64,000 nt of DNA from Solirubrobacter deserti. Lineage in GTDB: Bacteria > Actinomycetota > Thermoleophilia > Solirubrobacterales > Solirubrobacteraceae. The stretch covers positions 62,001-126,000 of the forward strand of contig NZ_JAPCID010000015.1 in the NCBI RefSeq assembly GCF_027587175.1, read 5' to 3'. Position 1 is the stretch's first letter; each line of letters starts with the position of its first letter. Positions 26,204-35,000 of the stretch are shown in pieces. The notes under the pieces were generated by a model that made no database searches, was not told where the DNA came from, and saw only the letters and a list, made by a program, of their open reading frames with translations. Position numbers and translations under genes: made by a program.

Positions 26204-27118
26204 TTAGGCCGGCTGGTAGACCAGCACGCCGTCGGCGGACGACTCGTCGTCGTACTTGGCGACGAGCTCCTCGGGCATGGCGGAGCGGTCCGAGCCGCGG
26301 ATGAAGTCACGCAGCGACGTGCCGGTGCAGTGGCTGTCGAGGTTCGGGGCGCCCTTGCCCTCCGCCAGGTCGACGGCGTTGACCGTGCGGAAATCGATGC
26401 TGTAGCGGGCCCGGCCGGACGTGTTCGGCACGGTCGAATGCAGGTGCGCCGCGGAGAACAGGACGATGCCGCCGGCCGGCGGCAGCAGGCGCAGAGACGG
26501 CTCGAGCTCGAGCTCCTCCTCCGGCTTGGGCTGCTTGCGCGTATCGGACTTGATCTGCTTCGCCGCGTCCTTGCGCCCGCTCGAGTTCCAGTCGTAGTAA
26601 TTGAACTCCGACGAGCCGTTCTTGATCGCCTTGTCGAAGTAGTGCGGGTGGAACGCCATCGACTGCTCGGTCTCGATGTCGTAGATCGGCAGCCACCAGT
26701 TCAGCTGCGCCATCGGCGCCGAGTACCACGTGTCGCGGTGCGGATGGTGCGCGTAGCCGACCCCCGAGGTCAGATAGCCGTCGCTCGTGACCATGCGCAG
26801 GCGCGGCACGTCGATGAAGGTCTCCTCGAGCACGCAGCCGAAGTCCTCGACGACGTCCTTCAGGAGCTGCTTGGTCCTGTCGTTGTGGATGAACGCCGGC
26901 TTCAGCGGCGCGCAGATCTCCACGTAGCGCTCGACCGGCATCTCGTACTGCGCGAGGGCCGGATCGATGTCGCCGAACGCAGCCTCGATCATCTCGCGGG
27001 CATGCTCGACCAGCGCCAGCGTGCTGGGGCGGGGAGCGAGGACGAACAGGTGGCCGTTGTACAGGCGCTCGCGGCGCGTGGCCTCATCCGTGTTGGTGTC
27101 GACGTAGACGGTGTTCAC
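26204..27118 (-). CDS. Phytanoyl-CoA dioxygenase-like Fe(II)/2-oxoglutarate oxygenase
   Basis: 304 residues of the PhyH-like cupin fold. A His-x-Asp iron motif is at His127-Arg-Asp129 (AHHPHRDTWYSAP). The distal histidine is in FSAAHLHSTVPN (His225 or His227) and a 2-oxoglutarate-binding Arg follows (SGRARYSIDFR, about Arg236-238). Such enzymes hydroxylate small molecules, including sugars and lipids. The start is GTG 27118. It leads an operon with MT3, so a hydroxylated-then-methylated sugar, or removal of a methyl group, are possibilities (inference). Confidence 0.75.
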   Translation of the reverse strand: MNTVYVDTNTDEATRRERLYNGHLFVLAPRPSTLALVEHAREMIEAAFGDIDPALAQYEMPVERYVEICAPLKPAFIHNDRTKQLLKDVVEDFGCVLEETFIDVPRLRMVTSDGYLTSGVGYAHHPHRDTWYSAPMAQLNWWLPIYDIETEQSMAFHPHYFDKAIKNGSSEFNYYDWNSSGRKDAAKQIKSDTRKQPKPEEELELEPSLRLLPPAGGIVLFSAAHLHSTVPNTSGRARYSIDFRTVNAVDLAEGKGAPNLDSHCTGTSLRDFIRGSDRSAMPEELVAKYDDESSADGVLVYQPA

Positions 27119-27189
27119 TGGGCGATTCCCCCTGGATGGGTCGAAGGCTGGCTGCAGGCGCCCATCGCGCCGGCTGAGCAGGTGACGTG

Positions 27190-27273
27190 ATCGTAGGCTT
27201 GGGCCTCCGTGCCGTTGACCCCCCGTTCGGTCAGTTCCCGGCGCAAGACGGGCGACCCTCGCCGACTGGCTAG
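27190..27273 (-). promoter_or_regulatory. Promoter with composite upstream element (copy 2)
   Basis: Minus strand: CCTACGAT (27190-27197) as the -10 region, 25 nt upstream of it CTGACCGAACGG (27223-27234), then 16 nt further the 23-nt block 27251-27273 that matches 25000-25022 with three mismatches. The spacing between the two blocks is 10 bp longer than in copy 1, which keeps them on the same helix face. Confidence 0.6.
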
Positions 27274-27328
27274 GTCAACCGCAGCGGATCCCATCCATTG
27301 GGTTGTCGAAGCCGCGCGGGCGAGCGCC

Positions 27329-27334
27329 TAGCTT
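27329..27334 (+). promoter_or_regulatory. Possible -10 box of the asnB-GT2 operon
   Basis: TAGCTT lies 9 nt before the ATG at 27344, just beyond the 6-8 nt spacing of other likely leaderless genes here. No good -35 box is visible. The divergent composite element ends about 55 bp upstream and could serve both directions. Confidence 0.35.
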
Positions 27335-27343
27335 GGCGGTCAT

Positions 27344-30157
27344 ATGTGCGGCATCTGCGGAGTGGTACAGGTGGGCGGGGAGGCTCGCGAGGTCATCTCG
27401 CCCGAGGTCCTCAACCAGATGACGGACGCGATGACCCATCGCGGACCGAATGATCGCGGCATCATGCAGGCGCCCGGCGTCGCCTTCGGCGCGCGCCGCC
27501 TCAGCATCGTCGACGTCGAGGCCGGCCACCAGCCGTTCCCGAACGAGACCGGCGACATCTGGGGGATGCAGAACGGCGAGCTCTACAACCACGCCGAGAT
27601 CACGCGCCAGCTCAAGGCCGAGGGCCACGTCCTTCGGACACGCTGCGACACCGAGATCCTGCCGCACCTGTACGAGCGCTACGGGACGCACGTACCCGAG
27701 CAGCTTCGGGGCAAGTTCGCCATCGCGATCTGGGACGGAACCCGCCGCCGCGCCGTGATCGCGCGCGACCGCCTCGGCGTCAAGCCGCTGTACTGGGCTC
27801 AGGTCGGCGACCGCGTCATCTTCGCGTCTGAGCTCAAGAGCCTGCTCGCGTCCGGGTTGATCGGTCCGGACCTCGACTACGAGGCGATCGACAGCTACCT
27901 CACCTTCGGCTTCTTCTCCGGTCCGCGCACGCCTCTGGCCGGCGTTTCGAAGCTGATGCCCGGGCACCGGCTCGTGATCGACGAGTCCGGCGTGAGCGTC
28001 GAGCGGTATTGGGCCTATCCCCGCCCCGAGGCCCAGCCCGGCCTGACGGTCGACGACTGGGGCGAGGGTCTGATCGCCGAGCTCGAGGACGCCGTCAAGT
28101 CCCGGCTGATGGCCGATGTGCCGCTCGGCGCGATGCTGAGCGGCGGCCTGGATTCGAGCGTGATAGTCGCGCTGATGGCGCGCAACATGAGCGAGCCTGT
28201 CAAGACGTTCTCGGTCGGCTTCGCCGAGGACGGCAAGAAGAACGAGCTCTCGGACGCCAAGCTCGTGGCGGACTCGATCGGGGCTGAGCACCACGAGCTG
28301 CAGCTGTCGGTATCGGACGCCGCGGTCGATCTCGAGACGCTTTCCTGGCAGATCGACGAGCCGCTCGCCGATCTCTCGTCACTCGGCTTCTCGGCCCTGT
28401 CGGAGCTCGCGGCCAAGCACGTGACCGTCACGCTCTCCGGCCAGGGCGCCGACGAGCTCCTCGGCGGCTACAACAAGCATCAGGCCGCTGCCGCCGCGGC
28501 CGCGTTCAGCCGGCTTCCCGCCCCCGCTCGCGCCGCCATCACGTCCGCGGCCAGGCGCGGCCCCGGCAAGGTGCAGCGCATGGCCCGAACGCTCGAGGCC
28601 CCCGGCTCCGTCGACCGCCTCCTGGCGATGAGCGGCAAGCTCGACGACGACCTGCGCGGCCGTCTGCTGCGGGGCCCGCTTGCCGAGTTGGACGGGGACG
28701 CGGCTCGCCGCGTCGTGGCCGAGCGGTTGGGGGATATCGCCGACGAGCCGCTTGCCGCAACGCTGTACATCGACGGCCAGCTGGCACTCGTGGACGACAT
28801 GCTCCACTACTTCGACCGCGCCTCGATGGCGCACTCGCTCGAGGTGCGCGTGCCGTTCCTCGATCACAAGATGGTCGAGTACTGCGCCACGATCCCGACC
28901 GCCATGAAGGTGCGGCGCGTCACGACGACCAAGCACGTGCTCAAGCATGCGGCGCGGGGCATCATCCCGGATCGGATCATCGACAAGCAGAAGATCGGGT
29001 TCTTCGCCGGCTCCGTCGACCGCTGGTTCGCGGCCCAGGCCGGCGGCGGGATCAGCGACTTCCTGCTCACTCCCTCCCCGCGTTACGCCGAGTTCCTGGA
29101 CCGCGGCACGGTCGCCTCGCTGGTGCGCCGTCACGCCGACGGGACCGACACACGGAACGGCCGCCTGCTGCTCGCGATCGTCATGCTCGAGGTGTGGCTG
29201 TCGTCCACGCTGCCGCGGGCGATCCCGTCGGCCGGCGGCGCCCCCCTGACCCTCGACACCAAGCCCGTCCCGTCTGAGCCCGAGCTGTCGTACGCCGTCG
29301 TGACTCCCGTCCGCGATGAGGCCGAGAACCTCCCGCGGCTCGCCGCGAGCCTCGCCTCACAGACGGTCACGCCCACGCAGTGGGTCGTCGTCGATACCGG
29401 CTCCACAGACGACACGTGCTCGTTGACGCGGACGCTGGCCACCGAGCACCCGTGGATCACGCTCGTCGAGGCCCCCGAGATCGCGCGCACCGTCGAGCGG
29501 GGCGCGCCGATCGTACGCGGCTTCGAGCGCGGCGTCGCGGCCCTTGCCGGCCGCGACGAGGTGGTGGTCAAGGTGGACGCCGACGTCTCATTCGAGCCCG
29601 ATCATTTCCAGCGCCTGCTGTCCGCGTTCGCCGAGGATCGCTCGCTGGGGATCGCCGGCGGCAACGCTGTCGAGCTCGAGGACGGTCAATGGGTCGCGCG
29701 GTACAACACGGGCTCGAGCGTCTGGGGCGCCGACCGTGCGTACCGCCGGGAGTGTCTGGACGACGTCATGCCGCTCGAGCGCAGCATGGGCTGGGACGGG
29801 ATCGACGAGCTGAAGGCGCATCTGCGCGGCTGGCACACGCGGACGCTCGTGAACTTGCCGTTCAAGCATCACCGCGGTGAGGGCGAGCGCGACGGCCACC
29901 GGCTGAAGCCGTGGACGGCGCGCGGTCGCGCCGCCCACTACATGGGCTACCGCGGCTGGTTCCTCACCTTGCGCGCGCTGCATCACACCCGCTCCGAGCC
30001 CGCCGCTCTCGCGATGATCTGGGGCTACGCGGCAGCGGCGCTGAAGCGCCAGCCCGTGTGCTCGGATGCCGAGGTGCGCGCGGAGCTGCGTCGATCCCAG
30101 AGCGTGCGCAGCCTGAGAGCTCGCCGGCGCCGGGCGATCGGGGCGGCCACGTCGTGA
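27344..30157 (+). CDS. asnB: Asparagine synthetase (glutamine-hydrolysing) fused to a family 2 glycosyltransferase
   Basis: 937 residues in one frame. Residues 1 to about 630 are class II AsnB: MCGICGVVQVGG with the Ntn nucleophile Cys2, MQNGELYNH, RCDTEILPHLYERYG and the ATP loop MLSGGLDSSVIVAL near residue 265. A short Pro-rich linker follows, then from about residue 646 a GT2 domain: YAVVTPVRDEAENLPRLAA, VVVDTGSTDDT and VVKVDADVSFEPDHF as the metal site. No stop or frameshift separates them. AsnB-type enzymes in O-antigen loci (for example WbpS) amidate uronic acids, so coupling amidation to sugar transfer is plausible. It is the first gene of a four-gene operon joined by 4-bp overlaps. 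Confidence 0.9.
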   Translation: MCGICGVVQVGGEAREVISPEVLNQMTDAMTHRGPNDRGIMQAPGVAFGARRLSIVDVEAGHQPFPNETGDIWGMQNGELYNHAEITRQLKAEGHVLRTRCDTEILPHLYERYGTHVPEQLRGKFAIAIWDGTRRRAVIARDRLGVKPLYWAQVGDRVIFASELKSLLASGLIGPDLDYEAIDSYLTFGFFSGPRTPLAGVSKLMPGHRLVIDESGVSVERYWAYPRPEAQPGLTVDDWGEGLIAELEDAVKSRLMADVPLGAMLSGGLDSSVIVALMARNMSEPVKTFSVGFAEDGKKNELSDAKLVADSIGAEHHELQLSVSDAAVDLETLSWQIDEPLADLSSLGFSALSELAAKHVTVTLSGQGADELLGGYNKHQAAAAAAAFSRLPAPARAAITSAARRGPGKVQRMARTLEAPGSVDRLLAMSGKLDDDLRGRLLRGPLAELDGDAARRVVAERLGDIADEPLAATLYIDGQLALVDDMLHYFDRASMAHSLEVRVPFLDHKMVEYCATIPTAMKVRRVTTTKHVLKHAARGIIPDRIIDKQKIGFFAGSVDRWFAAQAGGGISDFLLTPSPRYAEFLDRGTVASLVRRHADGTDTRNGRLLLAIVMLEVWLSSTLPRAIPSAGGAPLTLDTKPVPSEPELSYAVVTPVRDEAENLPRLAASLASQTVTPTQWVVVDTGSTDDTCSLTRTLATEHPWITLVEAPEIARTVERGAPIVRGFERGVAALAGRDEVVVKVDADVSFEPDHFQRLLSAFAEDRSLGIAGGNAVELEDGQWVARYNTGSSVWGADRAYRRECLDDVMPLERSMGWDGIDELKAHLRGWHTRTLVNLPFKHHRGEGERDGHRLKPWTARGRAAHYMGYRGWFLTLRALHHTRSEPAALAMIWGYAAAALKRQPVCSDAEVRAELRRSQSVRSLRARRRRAIGAATS

Positions 30158-30639
30158 GCCACGGCACCGAGCACGTCGACGTCCTGCTCGTCTGCACCGC
30201 CGGCGGTCACCTCCTGCAGCTGTGGTCGCTCCGACAGGCGTGGAGCGAGTACGACCACGCCTGGGTCGTCGGCAGCCACGGCGGCGGCGACGTGGAGTCG
30301 TTGCTCGAAGGTGAGCGGCTCTTCTATGCGCACTCACCCGCTGCGCGTAGCCTCAAGAACGCCGTGCGCAACGTGCTGCTGGCGCGGCGCCTGATCAAGC
30401 GGCTACGCCCGCAGGTCCTCGTGACCACCGGCGCAGCCGTGGCGGTGCCGTTCGCGTGGGTCGCACGGGCGCACGGTGTGCGGGTCGCCTACGTGGAGAC
30501 GCTCGCGCGCGCCGAGCGGCCGTCGCTCAGTTGTCGACTCGCTCGTCCGATCGCCGATCGCGTGTACGTGCAGTGGCCTGAGCTGGTTGACGCGGTCCCC
30601 GGCGCACGCTACGCCGGCACGGTGTTCGGAGACCGATGA
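30154..30639 (+). CDS. Alg14/PssD-like glycosyltransferase subunit
   Basis: 161 residues. The N-terminal VLLVCTAGGHLLQLWSL and a central VLVTTGAAVAVPFAWVAR, then VAYVETLARAERPSLS, match the Alg14/PssD/EpsE family, the membrane-tethering and acceptor-binding half of a split GT28-type transferase. The GTG at 30154 overlaps the asnB-GT2 stop (GTGA), and the stop overlaps the Alg13-like partner (ATGA). Together they should transfer a sugar, often GlcNAc, GlcA or Gal, to the lipid-linked repeat. Confidence 0.82.
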   Translation: MSHGTEHVDVLLVCTAGGHLLQLWSLRQAWSEYDHAWVVGSHGGGDVESLLEGERLFYAHSPAARSLKNAVRNVLLARRLIKRLRPQVLVTTGAAVAVPFAWVARAHGVRVAYVETLARAERPSLSCRLARPIADRVYVQWPELVDAVPGARYAGTVFGDR

Positions 30640-31133
30640 TCCTCGTCGTCACCGGCGCCAGCCAGTTCCCGTTCGATCGCCTCCTGCGGGCGGTCGAGAC
30701 GCTCTCCGGCGACGAGCGCGTCGTCGCGCAGTACGGCTGCTCGGCCGTGCAGCCACGCAACGCCGAGTGCGTGGACTTCGTCCCCATGGCGCGCTTGGCC
30801 GAGCTGGTCCGGGAGGCTCGCGTCGTCATCACGCACGCCGGGGTCGGGTCGATCCTGCTGTGCCTGAGCAACGGCCGGCGCCCCGTTGTCGTCCCGCGGT
30901 TCAAGCGCTTCGACGAGACCGTCGACGACCATCAGGTCGAGTCGTCGCGGCGGTTCGCCGGCGCCGGCCTCGTCACGCTGGTCGAGGATCCGAGCCGCCT
31001 GGCGGAGGCCATTCCCACCCTCGCGGTGGGCGACGAGTTCGCCGTACCGACCTTCGGCGAAGGGTCGCTCGTTCGCGACCTTCGCGGTTACTTCCAACAG
31101 ACCATCGAGACCAGGAGTCGTCCGCGGCCATGA
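30636..31133 (+). CDS. Alg13/PssE-like glycosyltransferase catalytic subunit
   Basis: 165 residues of the GT28 C-terminal type: MILVVTGASQFPFDRLL, then VVITHAGVGSILLCLSNGRRPVVVPR, the nucleotide-sugar-binding signature, and DDHQVESSRRFAGAGLV. It depends on the Alg14-like protein encoded just upstream, with which it shares a 4-bp overlap. The next GT2 gene overlaps its stop by 4 bp. Confidence 0.85.
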   Translation: MILVVTGASQFPFDRLLRAVETLSGDERVVAQYGCSAVQPRNAECVDFVPMARLAELVREARVVITHAGVGSILLCLSNGRRPVVVPRFKRFDETVDDHQVESSRRFAGAGLVTLVEDPSRLAEAIPTLAVGDEFAVPTFGEGSLVRDLRGYFQQTIETRSRPRP

Positions 31134-31951
31134 TCGCCGTCGTCGTGCTCACGCATGAGCGCGCCCACCTGCTGAAGCTGTGCGTGGAAAACGTCCTCTC
31201 GCGCACGTCCGAGCTCACGACCGAGATCCTCGTGTGGGACAACGCGTCGACCGACGGTACGGTCGAGTACCTCGAGAGCCTCGACGATCCGCGCCTCCGC
31301 GTGGTCCGCCACGACAAGAACATCGGCGCGAACGCGTACGCCGAGGCCGTCAAGCTCACCAGCGCGCCGTACATCGTCGAGCTCGACGACGACATGATCG
31401 ACGCGCCGCACGAGTGGGATCGAACCCTGCTTGAGTCCTATGAGAAGCTGCCGCAGATCGGGTTCCTCGCGGCGAACCTCGTCAACAACCCGCACGACAC
31501 GGCGGCGCGGGTCATGTACGAGGAGCGTCCGCACGCATACCACACCGAGGTCATCAACGGGGTGCGGCTCAAGCGCGGACCGGTCGGCGGCGGCTGCGCG
31601 CTGACGTCGCGCGAACTGATGGAGCGCGCCGGCGGCTTTCGGCAAAATCCCGGCGAGGTCTTCTGGCTCGAGGACGCGGCGTACATCGAGGACATCGCGA
31701 AGCTCGGGTTCGAGGCGGCGTACCTCGAGGACACGCAGCTCAAGCACGCCGGCGGCGCCTTCTACGCCAAGCCCACCCGCGAGAAGCACGCGTACTGGAA
31801 GGCCTACTGGGAGCGCGAGATCCGCAAGAACCGCGTCAAGCGGGCATTGCTCGCCGTGCCCGGCGTGCGGGGCCTGAACGAGCGCCACGGCTGGTTCCGG
31901 CTCGCCGACATCCCGGACTTCCCTCCGGGTTGGCGCAAGTATCCGGGCTGA
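31130..31951 (+). CDS. Family 2 glycosyltransferase
   Basis: 273 residues with a GT-A fold: IAVVVLTHERAHLLKLCVEN, LVWDNASTDGTVEYL and the metal-binding DDD in YIVELDDDMIDAPHEW (about residue 88). A long catalytic C-terminal half includes GPVGGGCALTSRELMERAGG and EDAAYIEDIAKLG. No membrane segment. Last gene of the asnB-GT2, Alg14-like, Alg13-like, GT2 operon. The frame upstream of ATG 31130 is shadow; ATGA overlap fixes the start. Confidence 0.85.
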   Translation: MIAVVVLTHERAHLLKLCVENVLSRTSELTTEILVWDNASTDGTVEYLESLDDPRLRVVRHDKNIGANAYAEAVKLTSAPYIVELDDDMIDAPHEWDRTLLESYEKLPQIGFLAANLVNNPHDTAARVMYEERPHAYHTEVINGVRLKRGPVGGGCALTSRELMERAGGFRQNPGEVFWLEDAAYIEDIAKLGFEAAYLEDTQLKHAGGAFYAKPTREKHAYWKAYWEREIRKNRVKRALLAVPGVRGLNERHGWFRLADIPDFPPGWRKYPG

Positions 31952-31995
31952 CGCGCCTTTATGAGAGGTCCCGGGCGAGTTGTGCCGGGGCCTAA

Positions 31996-32035
31996 ACCGT
32001 CGGCCAGTGAAGTCGCTCAAGATCCGCGATACGGT
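31996..32035 (+). promoter_or_regulatory. Promoter of protein B with TCGGCCAGT element
   Basis: ACCGTCGGCCAGT (31996-32008) is followed after about 21 nt by TACGGT (32030-32035), which is 7 nt before ATG 32043, so the mRNA is probably leaderless. The element resembles ACGTTCGGCCAGT upstream of the secreted protein at 14.6 kb, with one base missing. Confidence 0.5.
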
Positions 32036-32042
32036 CGCGGTG

Positions 32043-35000
32043 ATGAGGGGGTGGATGTGCCTGCACGGCAGCACGCCGGCGCGGCTCGGCGGGTGGCTGG
32101 TCGCGCTTGTCGCGGCGTCCGCCTTGTTCGCCGCCTCGGCACAGGCCGCACCGTCGGCGCCTGACGCCTTGCCGCAGACGTGGGGTGTGCAGGTGGACGC
32201 CGCCCTGGCGCGTGCGCTCGATCGCCCCGTCCTGCGGCAGCTGCGCGCCGTGGGCATGACCTTGGTGGCCGCGCCCGGTCTGGACGCGGCGACCGGGCGC
32301 CGGCTCACGAGCCTGGCGCAGCGCGAGAAGCTGCCGCTGATTCAGCCACTCGGCGGCGGTGCCGAGGCGTGCGTTCAGCACAAATTGGCCGAGCCGGGCC
32401 ATCGGTGCGCGGTCGCCGCCGCCTCGCCCGCCGCGGCGCGAGCGCTCGCCGCCGGAGGCGACGCCGACCTCGTGGTGGTTTCCGCATCCACCGGCAGCGG
32501 TCTGAACGCCGGCGCGAGCCGTGTCATGGCGGTGGTGCCGCTGCGTGGCAGCGGCTATCGCGCCGCGACCTGGCGTCGCGAGATCAACGCCGCGCGGTCG
32601 GCCGACGGGCTTGATCTCGCCGTCCTCCCCACCGGCTCCGGTGCGCAAGCGGCATTGATCCGGTACCTCAAGCAGTTGCGGCCTCTCGCGCGCGGCGATC
32701 GGTCGGCGCCGACCCGGCCCGCAACGCCACTCGTCGTCCCTTCGGGCGGCGGCGGGCTCGCGGTCTCGTGGAGCGCGGTGAAGGACGCCGTCGCATACGC
32801 GGTCTACCTCGACGGTCGCCGGACGTCAACGGTGGCGTCTCCGGGCGTTCAGCTGCCCAGCCTGGCGTGCACGCCGCACCTCGTGGAGGTCGACGCCGTC
32901 GACAAGGCGGGCAACCGGTCGGCGAAGGCGTTCGCGACCGCGACGCCGAGCGGGTGCGGAATCGCGGCCCCACCGAGCCCGATCAGCATCTTGCCCGGGC
33001 CACCGGCGCCCGGGATGCCCACGCCGACGCCCACCGCGACGGCCGCGCCAACCCCCGAGACGACGATCACGAGCGGGCCGAGCGGGCCGACGAACCGCGC
33101 GGACGCCTCGTTCACCTTCACCGCGACAGTGCCCGGCGCCACGTTCGAGTGCCGGCTGGACACACCCGCCGGAGCGGGTACGTTCAGCCCGTGCACCTCC
33201 CCGCGCAGCTACGCGACGAACGTCGACGGCGACTACACGTTCGTGGTCCGCGCGGTAGACGCCGCCGGCAACCCCGACCCCACGCCGGCGACCCGCACCT
33301 TCACCGTCCAGACCACACCCTCGGACACCCAGCCGCCGACCACGCCGGGCCAGCTCGGGTATGGGACTCGGAGTCAGACGTCCGTGCAGATCGAGTGGGA
33401 GGCCTCGACCGACAGCGTGGGAGTCGCGGGGTACCGCGTGTTCCGGGACAGCACGCTCGTCGGCACGACCCAGGCGCTGACCTTCACGTATTCGCTGCTT
33501 ACCTGCGGGACGTCGTACTCGCTCGGCGTCGAGGCGCTCGACGGGGCCGGCAACGTCTCGCAGCGGGCGACGATCGTGGTCGGGACCGACGACTGCCCTG
33601 ACACCTCGCCGCCCACCGCCCCGGCCCGGCTACGGGCGCTGTCCGTCGGCGAGACGTCGATCCGCCTCGCCTGGGAGCCGTCGATCGACGACATTGGCGT
33701 GACTGGGTACTACGTGTATCGCGGAGGCTCGTTGGTCGACGCCACCACCGGCACCGAGATCGAGATGTCGAATCTGCAATGCGGCGCGCCGGTCGAGGTC
33801 GGGATCGTCGCGCGGGACGCCGCCGAGAACTTGTCCCAGCGCAACACCGTGACGGTCTCGACGGCAGAGTGCTCGGACAAGACGCCGCCCTCGTCCCCGG
33901 CGGGACTGAAGCTCATAGAGGCGACACCGGAACTGGTGTCGATCGCGTGGGACCCGTCGACCGACGACGTCGGCGTCACCGGCTACCGGGTCTACATCGA
34001 CGGCCGGCTCACCGACACGGTGGATGGGACGTCGGCGATCCTGCCGGTCCCTGCCTGCGACACGGCGTACCAGGTCGCGGTCGAGGCGCGCGACGCGGCC
34101 GGCAACGGCTCGGTCAAGGCGACGCTCGCGGTGCGCTCCGCGATCTGCCCGGACACCTCGCCCCCGACGCCGCCGCGAAGCCTGCGCGCGACCGCCAGCA
34201 CGGAAACGACCGTGACGCTGGTGTGGGACGCCGGCACGGACGACCGCGGTGTCGCCGAGTACCGGCTCCATCGCAACGGCGTGCGGGTCACGAGCACATC
34301 CGGTACGAGTGCGACGGTGACCGGGCTCAAATGCGGGACCACGTACGAGGTCGGCGTCGTATCCGCCGACGCGGCCGGTAACACGTCCGCATCCACGGTC
34401 GTCTCAGCGTCCACGAGCAACTGCACGTCGCCCGAGCCGGAGCCGGCCACGCTGTTCGTCTCACCCACCGGATCGGACCAGAACGAGTGCACGCGCGCCG
34501 CCCCGTGTGCCGGCTTCGACCGCGCGTTCCGCATCTCCAAGCCCGGCGACGTCGTCGAGGTTGCGTCGGGGCGCTACGGGTCGCAGATCATCAAGCAGGC
34601 GCCAGGCCACGAGAACGGGCCCGACATACTCTTTCGCCCCGCCAAGGGCGCACGAGTCGTGCTCGACGAGCTCGCGTTCGGCTCCGACGAGACCGGCCCG
34701 GACCACATCGCGGTGCGAGGCATGGAGATGAGCGTCAAGGCCACCGAACCGGGCGTCGGTAACCAGGTGGGCATCTACGTCGGACCGGGCTCGACCTTCA
34801 TCACGCTCGACGACATGGACGCCGGCAGCGTGCACGCGTGGCTCGTCGACCATCTGACGGTCCGCGGCGGCGACTACGGCCCTTGCCACGTCGTCGCGCC
34901 GATCACGCAGACCTGCGGAAACTCCAAGCTCGATCTCGCGACCAACGTGACCATCGACGGCGCGACGTTCCATGACTACCGCTTCGACGAGACATGCTTC

